Source: Pseudomonas sp. FP2309 (GTDB lineage: Bacteria > Pseudomonadota > Gammaproteobacteria > Pseudomonadales > Pseudomonadaceae). Taken from it: DNA of 64,000 nucleotides. The notes below the pieces were generated by a model. That model saw nothing but the letters and a program-made list of their open reading frames with translations, did not search any database and was not told the origin of the DNA. Positions 18,651 to 26,629 of the stretch are shown piece after piece; position 1 is the first letter of the stretch, and each line of letters opens with the position of its first letter. The position numbers and the translations under genes are program-made. The stretch is taken from NCBI RefSeq assembly GCF_030687575.1, contig NZ_CP117439.1:372001-436000 (forward strand), read 5' to 3'.

Positions 18651-18905
18651 ATGAGCCAGGTCGTCGTGTACTCCAGCGATTATTGCCCTTATTGCATGCG
18701 GGCCAAGGCTCTGCTGGATAAGAAGGGTGTTGCCTTCGAAGAGATCAAGGTCGATGGCAAACCCCAGCTGCGCGCCGAAATGGCCCAGAAGGCGGGGCGC
18801 ACCTCCGTGCCGCAGATCTGGATCGGCGCCAGGCACGTCGGTGGTTGCGATGACCTGTTCGCCCTGGAGCGCGCCGGTAAACTCGATGCGCTGCTGCTCG
18901 TCTGA
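18651..18905 (+). CDS. grxC: Glutaredoxin 3
   Basis: This 84-residue dithiol glutaredoxin has the active site C12-P-Y-C15 in SSDYCPYCMRAKALL. The glutathione-binding TSVPQIWIG with cis-Pro and the GGCDDL motif follow. It reduces disulfides and mixed glutathione disulfides in the cytosol with glutathione. It lies between yibN and secB in one plus-strand unit. Confidence 0.96.
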   Translation: MSQVVVYSSDYCPYCMRAKALLDKKGVAFEEIKVDGKPQLRAEMAQKAGRTSVPQIWIGARHVGGCDDLFALERAGKLDALLLV

Positions 18906-18947
18906 CTCCCAAACCCTAAAAGACCCCAAGATCAAGAAGGATCCGCG

Positions 18948-19427
18948 ATGACTGACCAACAGAACACCGAAGCAGCAGAAGCTCAAGGCCCACAGTTCTC
19001 GCTGCAGCGGATCTACGTGCGTGACCTGTCGTTCGAAGCGCCGAAAAGCCCGGCCATCTTCCGTCAGGAATGGACCCCAAGCGTTGCACTGGACCTCAAC
19101 ACCCGTCAAAAGGCGCTGGAAGGCGACTTCCACGAAGTCGTGCTGACCCTGTCGGTCACCGTCAAAAATGGCGAAGAAGTGGCCTTCATCGCTGAAGTGC
19201 AACAGGCCGGTATCTTCCTGATCCAGGGCCTGGACGAGGCGTCCATGAGCCACACCCTGGGTGCCTTCTGCCCGAACATCCTGTTCCCGTATGCCCGTGA
19301 GACCCTGGACAGCCTGGTCACCCGTGGCTCGTTCCCCGCGCTGATGCTGGCACCGGTGAACTTCGATGCCTTGTACGCTCAAGAGCTGCAGCGCATGCAA
19401 CAGGAAGGCGCGCCGACCGTTCAATAA
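18948..19427 (+). CDS. secB: Protein-export chaperone SecB
   Basis: The 159-residue product is SecB, the tetrameric chaperone that keeps preproteins unfolded and hands them to SecA. Recognisable parts are [19 protein letters not shown] near the N-terminus, the core strands, and the C-terminal [14 protein letters not shown]. The acidic N-terminal start with TEAAEAQ is usual. AAGGATCC precedes the ATG. It is the last gene of the yibN-grxC-secB unit, with a REP-type element right after. Confidence 0.97.
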   Translation: MTDQQNTEAAEAQGPQFSLQRIYVRDLSFEAPKSPAIFRQEWTPSVALDLNTRQKALEGDFHEVVLTLSVTVKNGEEVAFIAEVQQAGIFLIQGLDEASMSHTLGAFCPNILFPYARETLDSLVTRGSFPALMLAPVNFDALYAQELQRMQQEGAPTVQ

Positions 19428-19442
19428 GTCGACGCGGTAAAC

Positions 19443-19535
19443 AATGTGGGAGGGGGCCTGCCCCCGATAGCGGTGGATCAGTCACCCAGGTGTCGACTGA
19501 GACTCCGCCATCGGGGACAAGCCCCCTCCCACATT
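19443..19535. repeat. REP doublet (GTGGGAGGGGGC family)
   Basis: The 93-bp element starts with AATGTGGGAGGGGGC and ends with its exact reverse complement; inside, a second pair of complementary parts (CCCCCGAT, ATCGGGG) extends the symmetry. It lies between the convergent secB and trmL genes. A sibling is at 33366-33456 and a single hairpin of the family at 40575-40607. Confidence 0.85.
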
Positions 19536-19547
19536 TCGTTTTGTGTG

Positions 19548-20003
19548 TTATTTGAAGCCGAGTTGGCGCCAACCTTCGTAAACCGCGACGGCTACGGTGT
19601 TGGACAGGTTCAAGCTGCGGCACCCTTCACGCATCGGTAAGCGCAGGCGATGGCCATCCGGCAGTGCATCGAGTACCTCGGCCGGCAGGCCACGACTTTC
19701 GGGGCCGAACAGGAAGGCGTCGCCCTCGGCGAAGCTGGCATCATGGAACGGTCGCGAGCCCTTGGTGGTGAACGCGAACAGGCGGGGGTTGCCCAGGCTT
19801 TCCAGGCAGCTCGCCAGGTCGGCATGGCGCTGGAGGGTGGCGTACTCGTGGTAGTCCAGCCCGGCACGGCGCAGACGTTTATCGTCCATGTCGAAACCCA
19901 AGGGCTCGATCAAATGCAGGTGGCAGCCACTGTTGGCGCACAGCCTGATAACGTTGCCGGTATTCGGCGGAATTTCTGGTTGAAAAAGGATGACGTGAAA
20001 CAT
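19548..20003 (-). CDS. trmL: tRNA (cytidine/uridine-34 2'-O)-methyltransferase TrmL
   Basis: The 151-residue SPOUT-fold protein methylates the wobble ribose of certain leucine tRNAs. The N-terminus MFHVILFQPEIPPNTGNVIRL and the C-terminal knot motifs LFGPESRGLP and LPMREGCRSLNLSNTVAVAVYE are diagnostic. The start at 20003 has CGGAG six bases upstream. The start codon lies head to head with that of the plus-strand gene at 20002, sharing the CATG. Confidence 0.96.
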   Translation of the reverse strand: MFHVILFQPEIPPNTGNVIRLCANSGCHLHLIEPLGFDMDDKRLRRAGLDYHEYATLQRHADLASCLESLGNPRLFAFTTKGSRPFHDASFAEGDAFLFGPESRGLPAEVLDALPDGHRLRLPMREGCRSLNLSNTVAVAVYEGWRQLGFK

Positions 20004-20442
20004 GCACGGCTCCGAAGGCAAAGATGCGCTGCATTCTACCCCCGAAGAGGACCCAAGACCGAAGCTAATGCCGAGGGTCATGGGCTCATTGGCGATTGCC
20101 GGCTTGATGGTGGGCCTGATGATCGGTCGCCTGACCACGCCGGACCCGGTGGAGTTGCAGCAGGTCGAGACCGTGGCGGATGGTGTCGTGGTGTGGTTCA
20201 ACCGGGAACCCAAGCTGCACGGTGAACATATCGACGGCACGGTGGCATTGCTGTTCGACGCAGGCGGCAAGGCTGCCAGTGGGCAACTCAAGGTCGGTGA
20301 CAAGGATGTGAACTGGCGCATTCGCAAGACCGATGCCGGTTTGCTGCTGAACCTGGTGGCGGCTCGGCCGTTGCGCGGGGAATGGCAGGGCCAGGAGGTC
20401 GACGACCGCTGGCGGCTGGAGATCCATCTCCAAGAGCAATAA
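20002..20442 (+). CDS. Small single-span membrane protein, unknown
   Basis: I do not recognise a family. The 146 residues start with a polar, acidic stretch. One membrane segment follows (about 27-45, VMGSLAIAGLMVGLMIGRL), then a soluble, probably periplasmic domain of about 95 residues (DGVVVWFNREPKLHGEHIDGTVALLFDAG ending LEIHLQEQ) that looks beta-rich. The start could also be the ATG at 20068, which would leave only a short tail before the membrane segment. It is divergent from trmL with overlapping start codons and is followed by the repeat array. Confidence 0.6.
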   Translation: MHGSEGKDALHSTPEEDPRPKLMPRVMGSLAIAGLMVGLMIGRLTTPDPVELQQVETVADGVVVWFNREPKLHGEHIDGTVALLFDAGGKAASGQLKVGDKDVNWRIRKTDAGLLLNLVAARPLRGEWQGQEVDDRWRLEIHLQEQ

Positions 20443-20660
20443 AAGAGGGAATCCCCGGCCTGCCTGTACCAAGGTCCCCAAAACGGGCTGAAGCTTAGGG
20501 CGGTGCGCCGCATAAGCCCCGGTGTAAAGAAGGGAGTTCCCGGCCTGCCTGTACCAGGGCTCCCAAAACGGTGTGAAGCCTCAAGAGGCTTCGGTGTTAA
20601 AGAGGGGATTCTCGGCCTGCCTGTACCAAGGTCCCCGAAACTGGGTTGTACCAGGGTTAT
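20442..20660. repeat. Three-unit imperfect tandem repeat with internal hairpins
   Basis: Three units begin with AAAGAGGG, AAAGAAGGG and AAAGAGGGG at 20442, 20526 and 20599 (spacings 84 and 73). Each contains the core CGGCCTGCCTGTACCA, then (A/G)GG(T/C)(C/T)CCC(A/G)AAAC. After the core, units 1 and 2 have different inverted repeats (in unit 2 GAAGCCT-CAAG-AGGCTTC); unit 3 ends in a shorter tail that repeats TGTACCAGGG. The stretch has no plausible gene. It may be a minor repeat family of P. fluorescens or a structured 3' region. Confidence 0.65.
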
Positions 20661-20715
20661 TGCAGGGCGCGTGCCAGAGTGGCGCAGGAGTGCCAAAAAA
20701 ATCTTTTAGAAAGCA

Positions 20716-20740
20716 CAAAGCCCCGGAATACGGGGCTTTG
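20716..20740. terminator. Bidirectional-looking terminator between the repeat array and ntrC
   Basis: A 10-bp perfect stem (CAAAGCCCCG, loop GAATA, CGGGGCTTTG) is followed on the plus strand by GTGTTTT, and on the minus strand by TGCTTTCT and later a run of T. It can serve the plus-strand gene ending at 20442 and ntrC coming from the right. The remaining bases up to ntrC (20741-20886) show nothing. Confidence 0.65.
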
Positions 20741-20886
20741 GTGTTTTGCAGCTCAGCTTTTTTCAGCAATGTTCAGGTGTCTGCCGTTGGCGCCATGCCC
20801 GATGCCGGTTCATGGTGCCTTGAAGCGGTGCACAGTTCCTGAACCTTGAACAGATGCACCTGTGGGATTGTCAGCGGATCTGAGGC

Positions 20887-22323
20887 TTAGCCCTCATCCC
20901 CGTCATCATCATCCGCACCATCGACCTTCATCCCCAGTTCCTTGATCTTGCGCGTCAGGGTATTACGCCCCCAGCCCAGCAACACCGCGGCGTCGCGACG
21001 GCGGCCGGCGGTGTGCTTCAAGGCGGTCTCGATCATGATCCGCTCGAACGCAGGCACCGCGCTGTCCAGCAGGTTCGACTGGCCACGCGCCAGTGCCTGG
21101 TCGGCCCACTGGCGCAGTGCCTGCTCCCAGTTGGTCACCGGTGCTGAGTCCTGCGGCAGGCTCAGCAGTTCCGGCGGCAGATCGCTGATATGCACTTCGC
21201 GGCCGGACGCCATTACGGTGATCCAGCGGCAGGTGTTCTCCAACTGGCGCACGTTGCCGGGCCACGGCAGGTTTTTGAGGTATTCCTCGGTTTCGCTTTT
21301 GAGCAGCTTCGGCTCCACCGCCAGCTCCTGGGCGGCGCGGCTGAGGAAGTGGCGAGCGAGGGTCGGGATGTCTTCGCGGCGATCCGACATGCGTGGGATG
21401 TGGATGCGGATCACGTTGAGGCGGTGGAACAAGTCCTCGCGGAATTTGCCCGCGTGTACCAGGGTTTCGAGGTTCTGGTGCGTGGCCGCAATGATGCGCA
21501 CATCGACCTTGACCGGCGTGTGCCCGCCGACGCGGTAAAACTCGCCGTCCGCCAGTACGCGCAGCAAGCGGGTCTGGGTGTCGGCCGGCATGTCGCCGAT
21601 TTCATCGAGAAACAAGGTGCCGCCGTCCGCTTGTTCAAAGCGGCCCCGACGCAGGTTGGCTGCACCGGTAAATGCGCCTTTCTCATGGCCGAACAGCTCG
21701 GATTCCATCAGGTCTTTTGGAATCGCCGCCATGTTCAGCGCAATAAACGGCGATGCTGCCCGTGGGCTGTGACGGTGCAGGGCGTGCGCCACCAGCTCTT
21801 TACCGGTCCCCGATTCGCCATTGATCAGCACGGTGATGTTGGAGTGGCTCAAGCGCCCGATGGCGCGAAACACTTCCTGCATCGCCGGTGCTTCACCGAT
21901 GATTTCCGGGGTGCGGGTCAGGGCCGGCGGGGCTTCCTGGTTTTGCTGCTCCTGAGCGTGCTGATTGGCGCGCTTTACCAGCGCCACGGCCTCGTCCACG
22001 TCAAACGGCTTGGGCAGGTATTCAAACGCGCCGCCCTGATACGACGCGACAGCGCTGTCCAGGTCCGAGTGTGCGGTCATGATGATCACCGGCAGGCGCG
22101 GGTGCTGCTCGCGAATCCGCGCCAGCAGGTCCAGGCCACTGGCGCCGGGCATGCGGATGTCAGAGATGATCACGTCGGGCTGCTGGCGCGCCAGGCGGCT
22201 CATCACCCCGTCGGCGCTGTCGAAGCTCTGGGTGGTCATGCCTTCCTGTTGCAAGGCTTTCTCGAGGACCCAGCGGATAGAACGGTCGTCATCGACGATC
22301 CAGACAGTTTCACTACGGCTCAT
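20887..22323 (-). CDS. ntrC: Nitrogen regulation response regulator NtrC
   Basis: The 478-residue sigma-54 activator has three parts. The receiver (1-120) has phospho-acceptor Asp55 in IISDIRMPG. The AAA+ domain (about 138-370) has Walker A GESGTGKE, the sigma-54 contact GAFTGA (216-221) and Walker [12 protein letters not shown]. The Fis-type helix-turn-helix at the C-terminus contains [20 protein letters not shown]. Phosphorylated NtrC switches on nitrogen-scavenging genes, and in this group also hut. It overlaps ntrB in ATGA. Confidence 0.97.
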   Translation of the reverse strand: MSRSETVWIVDDDRSIRWVLEKALQQEGMTTQSFDSADGVMSRLARQQPDVIISDIRMPGASGLDLLARIREQHPRLPVIIMTAHSDLDSAVASYQGGAFEYLPKPFDVDEAVALVKRANQHAQEQQNQEAPPALTRTPEIIGEAPAMQEVFRAIGRLSHSNITVLINGESGTGKELVAHALHRHSPRAASPFIALNMAAIPKDLMESELFGHEKGAFTGAANLRRGRFEQADGGTLFLDEIGDMPADTQTRLLRVLADGEFYRVGGHTPVKVDVRIIAATHQNLETLVHAGKFREDLFHRLNVIRIHIPRMSDRREDIPTLARHFLSRAAQELAVEPKLLKSETEEYLKNLPWPGNVRQLENTCRWITVMASGREVHISDLPPELLSLPQDSAPVTNWEQALRQWADQALARGQSNLLDSAVPAFERIMIETALKHTAGRRRDAAVLLGWGRNTLTRKIKELGMKVDGADDDDGDEG

Positions 22324-23405
22324 GTCGATTGGGCTCCTTGTTCCAGTGGCAGAAAGATCGAGAATGTGGTGTGGCCGGGATGGCTCTCACATTCGATCAG
22401 GCCCTGATGCTGGCTGATGATGTTCTGGGTAATGGCCAGGCCCAGCCCGGTACCGTCCGGGCGGCCGCTGACCATGGGAAAGAAAATGGTTTCCTGCAGT
22501 TCCGCAGGAATACCCGGACCGTTGTCGATGATCTCGACCTTGGTTACCAGGCGATGGCGCACATGGCCGATGGTGAACTGGCGCAGGGCGCGGGTGCGCA
22601 GGCTGATGCGGCCCAGGCGCAGTTCGTTCTGGCTGCTGATGGCCTGCATGGCGTTGCGCACGATGTTGAGGACCGCCTGGATCATCTGTTCGCGGTCGAT
22701 CAACACGTCGGGAATGCTCGGGTCATAGTCGCGCACCAAGGTGATGCAGCCCTGGCTTTCCGCTTCAACCAACTGGCACACGCGCTCCAGAACTTCGTGC
22801 ACGTTGGTCATCGCCAGCGATGGCAATTTGTTGGAGCCGAGCATGCGGTCCACCAGGTTACGCAAGCGGTCGGCCTCTTCGATGATGACGTTGGTGTAAT
22901 CCTTAAGGTGCTCGTCCGGCAGTTCGCGCGCGAGCAACTGCGCGGCGCCGCGAATGCCGCCCAATGGGTTCTTGATCTCGTGGGCCAGGCCGCGCACCAG
23001 CATCTTGCTGGTTTCCTGTTTGGACAATTGCGCTTCTTCTTTGGTGATGCGCAGCAGGCGGTCGCGGGGGTGCACTTCGAGCAGCAGCAGGGTCGCGCCA
23101 TTACTCAGGATCGGCGTTACGGCGTAGTCGACGGTCAGCGTCTGACCGGTGAGAGCGGTGAGCATCGCTTCGCGCTTGGTGAACGGGTGTGCCTGCTCCA
23201 CGGCCTGGCGCAACGAACTCAAGGCTTCGGCCGATTCGGTGAACAATTCGCTGATGAACTGCCCATGGCTGCGCTGACCACTGATGGCCAGGAGCATTTC
23301 CGCGGCCGGGTTCATGTACTCAAGACGCAGGTCGTCATTGAGCAGAATGGTTGCGGTGGTCAGATTGTCGAGTAGCAAACGGTGCAGTGCATCGCTGATG
23401 GTCAT
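22320..23405 (-). CDS. ntrB: Nitrogen regulation sensor kinase NtrB
   Basis: This 361-residue cytosolic histidine kinase phosphorylates or dephosphorylates NtrC under control of the PII protein. A PAS domain (about 10-115) precedes the dimerization helix with His142 in GLAHEIKNPLGGIRGAAQLL. The kinase domain follows, with NIVRNAMQAI, DNGPGIP and GTGLGLAITQNI. There is no membrane segment. The gene is upstream of and coupled to ntrC. Confidence 0.97.
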   Translation of the reverse strand: MTISDALHRLLLDNLTTATILLNDDLRLEYMNPAAEMLLAISGQRSHGQFISELFTESAEALSSLRQAVEQAHPFTKREAMLTALTGQTLTVDYAVTPILSNGATLLLLEVHPRDRLLRITKEEAQLSKQETSKMLVRGLAHEIKNPLGGIRGAAQLLARELPDEHLKDYTNVIIEEADRLRNLVDRMLGSNKLPSLAMTNVHEVLERVCQLVEAESQGCITLVRDYDPSIPDVLIDREQMIQAVLNIVRNAMQAISSQNELRLGRISLRTRALRQFTIGHVRHRLVTKVEIIDNGPGIPAELQETIFFPMVSGRPDGTGLGLAITQNIISQHQGLIECESHPGHTTFSIFLPLEQGAQST

Positions 23406-23461
23406 CAGGACCTCTTTTGGAGCAAGGCGCGGGCTTGAGGCACACGCTGATACAAGGAAAA

Positions 23462-23477
23462 TGCAAAAACCAAACCA
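23462..23477 (-). promoter_or_regulatory. Putative sigma-54 promoter of ntrBC
   Basis: On the minus strand TGGTTTGGTTTTTGCA fits the -24/-12 pattern, with GG and GC ten bases apart, 57 bp before the ntrB start. It is weaker in the -24 half than the glnA promoter. An NtrC-type site lies about 130 bp upstream. Confidence 0.45.
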
Positions 23478-23605
23478 AGGCTCCGAAAAGAAGCGTTAAT
23501 CGCCTGAAATAGGGGTTCCAGGCGCGAAACTGTGGCGTTCTGCCAGCTTGCTCGGGAAGTTTCGAACCAAAATGGGTTGAGCGGGTGGGTAGGGTGCAGT
23601 GACGG

Positions 23606-23620
23606 GCACCAATATAGTGC
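23606..23620. promoter_or_regulatory. NtrC-type binding site upstream of ntrB
   Basis: GCACCAATATAGTGC matches the NtrC enhancer pattern GCAC-N7-GTGC. It lies between the cupin gene and ntrB, upstream of the putative sigma-54 promoter, which suggests autoregulation of ntrBC. The rest of the 294-base spacer holds nothing else I can name. Confidence 0.5.
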
Positions 23621-23699
23621 GTTTTTGAAAGGGCTGTTCAGCAAGCATTCCAGGGATCGTGCGCGGCGTTTGGGCGCGCATGATCCAAGGGGGTTGCTA

Positions 23700-24125
23700 T
23701 CAATAGGGTTGCGACAGCGGCATATCCGGTGTGCCTGCGTAGAACACCAGCAATTCCACAGGTGTCTTTCCGGTTGTGCCTCGATGCACTGTGCCGACCA
23801 TCTCGGCCAGGGTTTCTCCCGGTTTGAGCGTGCGAGCCAGCCCTCCCTGGCGGGTTTCGACTGTCAGCTGACCCGAGACCACATAAGCCGCATTGGGGAT
23901 TGGGTGGCTGTGCCAGGGCATCTGTGTATTTGCCGGGATCCGGATTCGCAACAGTGTGAGCTCCGGCGGCCCGGCGGGGTAGGTTTTATAGGGCGCTCCA
24001 TCCCATGATGAGTGGCTCTTGAGCAGAACTTGCTGTTCGACGTGCGCAGCTTGCTTGGGTGGGCTGCCGCAGCCGATGACAGATAAGCAGGCAGCGGCGG
24101 CGAGCAGGCATTTGAGGGCATTCAT
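23700..24125 (-). CDS. Cupin-domain lipoprotein
   Basis: The 141-residue precursor has a lipoprotein signal (LSVIGC, Cys19) and a single small cupin domain. The first cupin motif is seen in MPWHSHPIPNAAYVVSGQLTVE (two His and the later Glu as metal ligands). The second is GTVHRGTTGKTPVELLVFY. Such one-domain cupins bind a metal and may be dioxygenases, isomerases or ligand sensors; the reaction cannot be told. It probably sits in the periplasm. It lies between the secreted chorismate mutase and ntrB, all on the minus strand, but its spacing does not prove co-transcription. Confidence 0.75.
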   Translation of the reverse strand: MNALKCLLAAAACLSVIGCGSPPKQAAHVEQQVLLKSHSSWDGAPYKTYPAGPPELTLLRIRIPANTQMPWHSHPIPNAAYVVSGQLTVETRQGGLARTLKPGETLAEMVGTVHRGTTGKTPVELLVFYAGTPDMPLSQPY

Positions 24126-24220
24126 GGTTCCGTCCTGTTTGGTCAGTGAGCCGTCAGGCTATGGCTGCCAATGGGCGGATGGATGCCGGACGGCGCCTCA
24201 AATCGAGTAGTCCGTAACCG

Positions 24221-24760
24221 TTATTGGTTGGTCTGGGTACACAGTTCGCCCGTGGCACGGATCATCGCGATCTGCAGCAGCGGCTCGTTGAGTGGCTCGT
24301 GCACAGCCTGCGCGACCCATTGCGGGCACGCGGGGTTGCTGCGCTCGGGGCTGAAGTCGGCCAGCTGTTGCAGCAGGCGTTTTTGCAGTTGGTCCAATTG
24401 TGGGCGGATCTGCCCCACCAGGTCAGGACGCGGGGCGTCGGGTGCCTTGCCCTGCCAATGCCAATCGGACAGGTGGGTGTACTGCACCAGTTTATTGGCC
24501 TCTATCTGCGCCGCAAAAAACTGTTCGGCGGCATCGGGAGACAGTTTGTAGTTGGCAGCCTGTGCTCTCACGCTGGCGATAACATCCTGTTCCCGTGCGC
24601 GGTCTTCTACCGCCTTGCGGCTGTCCCATTTGCTCAGTGCCACTTGGTCGGCGATGCTCAGGCGTTCGGCGATGCTGTCGAGCAAGGGGGCGAGTGTGGC
24701 GGGCGCTGCCGATACGTTGGTAGCGGTCAATAGCAGGGCGAATGCGATTCTGAGTTTCAA
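24221..24760 (-). CDS. Secreted chorismate mutase (AroQ gamma class)
   Basis: This 179-residue protein has a cleavable signal peptide (MKLRIAFALLLTATNVSAA) and an all-helical chorismate mutase domain. The first long helix holds LLDSIAERLSIADQVALSKW, then KAVEDRAREQDVIASVRAQA, and the helix FFAAQIEANKLVQYTHLSDW carries the conserved Gln/Glu. Two cysteines near the C-terminus (in NPACPQW and GELCTQ) can form the disulfide typical of the periplasmic class. The enzyme turns chorismate into prephenate; why this happens outside the cytosol is not known. It is 128 bases after glnA, past the glnA terminator. Confidence 0.85.
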   Translation of the reverse strand: MKLRIAFALLLTATNVSAAPATLAPLLDSIAERLSIADQVALSKWDSRKAVEDRAREQDVIASVRAQAANYKLSPDAAEQFFAAQIEANKLVQYTHLSDWHWQGKAPDAPRPDLVGQIRPQLDQLQKRLLQQLADFSPERSNPACPQWVAQAVHEPLNEPLLQIAMIRATGELCTQTNQ

Positions 24761-24828
24761 GGTTGATCTCCTTGTCGAGCGGATAGGCGAAGGGCCAATG
24801 GTGAGGATGCCGAGGCATTATGTCAGGC

Positions 24829-24858
24829 AAAAAAAGACCTCCCGAAGGAGGCCTCTTT
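24829..24858 (-). terminator. glnA terminator
   Basis: On the minus strand GGCCTCC, a TTCG tetraloop and GGAGGTC are followed by seven T. The stem can extend to about 12 pairs into the flanking A and T tracts. It starts about 30 bases past the glnA stop. Confidence 0.85.
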
Positions 24859-24888
24859 CGTCACGCTGCGTCAAGCAGCGCTACCGGA

Positions 24889-26295
24889 TCAGCAGCTGTA
24901 GTACAGCTCGTATTCCAGTGGGTGTACGAAGGTGCGTACTTTGATTTCTTCTTCGCTTTTGAGCTCGATGTAGGCATCGATGAAGTCGTCGCTGAATACG
25001 CCGCCTTTGGTCAGGAACGCACGGCCCTTGTCCAGCTCTTCCAGGGCTTCTTTCAGGCTGCCGCACACTTGTGGGATCTCTTTGGCCTCTTCAGGCGGCA
25101 GGTCGTACAAGTTTTTGTCGGCTGCGTCGCCAGGGTGGATCTTGTTCTGGATACCGTCCAGACCGGCCATGACCAGTGCAGCGAAGGCCAGGTACGGGTT
25201 GGCTGCCGGATCCGGGAAGCGAGCTTCGATACGGCGAGCGCGAGGGCTGGACACGTAAGGAATGCGGATCGATGCCGAACGGTTGCGAGCCGAGTAGGCC
25301 AGCATCACTGGTGCTTCGAAACCTGGGACCAGACGCTTGTAGGAGTTGGTCGACGGGTTGGTGAAGCCGTTCAGGGCCTTACCGTGCTTGATGATGCCGC
25401 CGATGAAGTACAGGGCGGTGTCGGACAGGCCGGCATAACCTTCGCCAGCGAAGGTGTTCTTGCCTTCTTTAGCGATGGACAGGTGAACGTGCATACCCGA
25501 ACCGTTATCGCCGTACAGTGGCTTAGGCATGAAGGTAGCGGTACGGCCGTAGGCATCTGCCACGTTGTGTACGCAGTACTTCAGGGTCTGAACTTCGTCA
25601 GCCTTGGCAACCAAGGTGTTGAACTTCACACCGATTTCGTTCTGGCCGGCAGTCGCCACTTCGTGGTGGTGAACTTCGATGACCAGGCCCATTTCTTCCA
25701 TGGCGTTGCACATGGAGGTACGGATTTCGTGGTCGTGGTCGAACGGCGGAACTGGGAAGTAGCCACCTTTGACGCCTGGACGGTGGCCTTTGTTGCCGCC
25801 TTCCACGTCCTGGTCGGACATCCAGGAACCTTGTTCGGAGAAGATTTTGAACATGGAGCCGGAGATGTCGGACTTGAACTTGACCGAATCAAAGATGAAG
25901 AATTCTGGCTCCGGGCCTACGAATACGGTGTCGCCGATACCAGTCGACTTCAGGTATTCCTCGGCGCGCTTGGCGATCGCTCGTGGGTCGCGGTCGTAGC
26001 CTTGCATGGTCGAAGGCTCGATCACGTCGCAGACGATGATCAGGGTTGGGTCTTCGGTGAACGGGTCGAGGACCGCGGTGCTGTCGTCCGGCATCAGGAT
26101 CATGTCGGAGGCTTCGATGCCTTTCCAGCCGGCAATGGAGGAACCGTCGAACATTTTGCCTTCTTCGAAGAACGCATCATCCAGCGCATCGCGAGCCGGC
26201 ATGGTCACGTGGTGCTGAGTGCCTTTGGTGTCCGTGAAGCGCAGATCAATCCATTTAACGTCATGATCTTTGATGAGTTGAACCGACTTCGACAT
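24889..26295 (-). CDS. glnA: Type I glutamine synthetase
   Basis: GlnA makes glutamine from glutamate, ammonia and ATP and is the main ammonia assimilation enzyme. The 468-residue length is standard for the dodecameric, adenylylated form. Visible signatures are [10 protein letters not shown], the metal and glutamate loop [31 protein letters not shown] and the adenylylation Tyr (about 398) in [16 protein letters not shown]. The ATG at 26295 (MSKSVQL, preceded by AGGACACT) is the family start; an in-frame ATG at 26382 lies outside the predicted sigma-54 transcript. It is controlled by NtrBC, encoded 1.5 kb downstream. Confidence 0.98.
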   Translation of the reverse strand: MSKSVQLIKDHDVKWIDLRFTDTKGTQHHVTMPARDALDDAFFEEGKMFDGSSIAGWKGIEASDMILMPDDSTAVLDPFTEDPTLIIVCDVIEPSTMQGYDRDPRAIAKRAEEYLKSTGIGDTVFVGPEPEFFIFDSVKFKSDISGSMFKIFSEQGSWMSDQDVEGGNKGHRPGVKGGYFPVPPFDHDHEIRTSMCNAMEEMGLVIEVHHHEVATAGQNEIGVKFNTLVAKADEVQTLKYCVHNVADAYGRTATFMPKPLYGDNGSGMHVHLSIAKEGKNTFAGEGYAGLSDTALYFIGGIIKHGKALNGFTNPSTNSYKRLVPGFEAPVMLAYSARNRSASIRIPYVSSPRARRIEARFPDPAANPYLAFAALVMAGLDGIQNKIHPGDAADKNLYDLPPEEAKEIPQVCGSLKEALEELDKGRAFLTKGGVFSDDFIDAYIELKSEEEIKVRTFVHPLEYELYYSC

Positions 26296-26397
26296 AGTGT
26301 CCTCCGGGTGGCTTCGGGCTGGGGTAGTGGAGTTAGCCCTTAGAATGTGGGTGATGCCGGCGCGGATAGTCCGCCATGGCAACCTGCCTCACAAGAG

Positions 26398-26413
26398 AGC
26401 AAATTGCATGCCA
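26398..26413 (-). promoter_or_regulatory. Sigma-54 promoter of glnA
   Basis: On the minus strand TGGCATGCAATTTGCT is a near-perfect -24/-12 element (consensus TGGCACG-N4-TTGCW). Transcription should start near 26387, giving a leader of about 90 bases before glnA. Confidence 0.8.
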
Positions 26414-26517
26414 GTGCGCCAACATGGGTTTTCTGCTCCAAAAACGCCCCTATAAAGGTGCATTGCGACAAACACCGAAAAATAGCGCACCGCAATGTGG
26501 CGTCAGTGCGCACAAAT

Positions 26518-26532
26518 GCACCGCTTTAGTGC
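26518..26532. promoter_or_regulatory. NtrC-type enhancer site for glnA
   Basis: GCACCGCTTTAGTGC matches GCAC-N7-GTGC and lies about 135 bp upstream of the predicted glnA start point, the usual enhancer distance. A weaker half-matching site, GCACCGCAATGTGGC, is at 26487-26501. Confidence 0.6.
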
Positions 26533-26581
26533 GCAGTGACTGCGTTGCATATTAACTGGTTAAACCTTGAGCGATTTCCGC

Positions 26582-26587
26582 TATAAT
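26582..26587 (+). promoter_or_regulatory. -10 box of thiI
   Basis: A perfect TATAAT lies 42 bases before the thiI start. A -35 hexamer is not obvious. Together with the glnA elements this accounts for the 334-base divergent spacer 26296-26629. Confidence 0.45.
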
Positions 26588-26629
26588 CCGCGCCCCCCTT
26601 TTTCAGCAGGCCCGGCGCGCGCTGTTTCC

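Noticed and set aside
20442..20660. Possible short CRISPR array
   Set aside because: Only three units, spacers are not of equal length, the differing parts are inverted repeats rather than unique spacers, and no cas genes are present.
23405..23644. A 79-codon minus-strand frame upstream of ntrB
   Set aside because: No family resemblance, and it covers the sigma-54 and NtrC sites; more likely non-coding control DNA.
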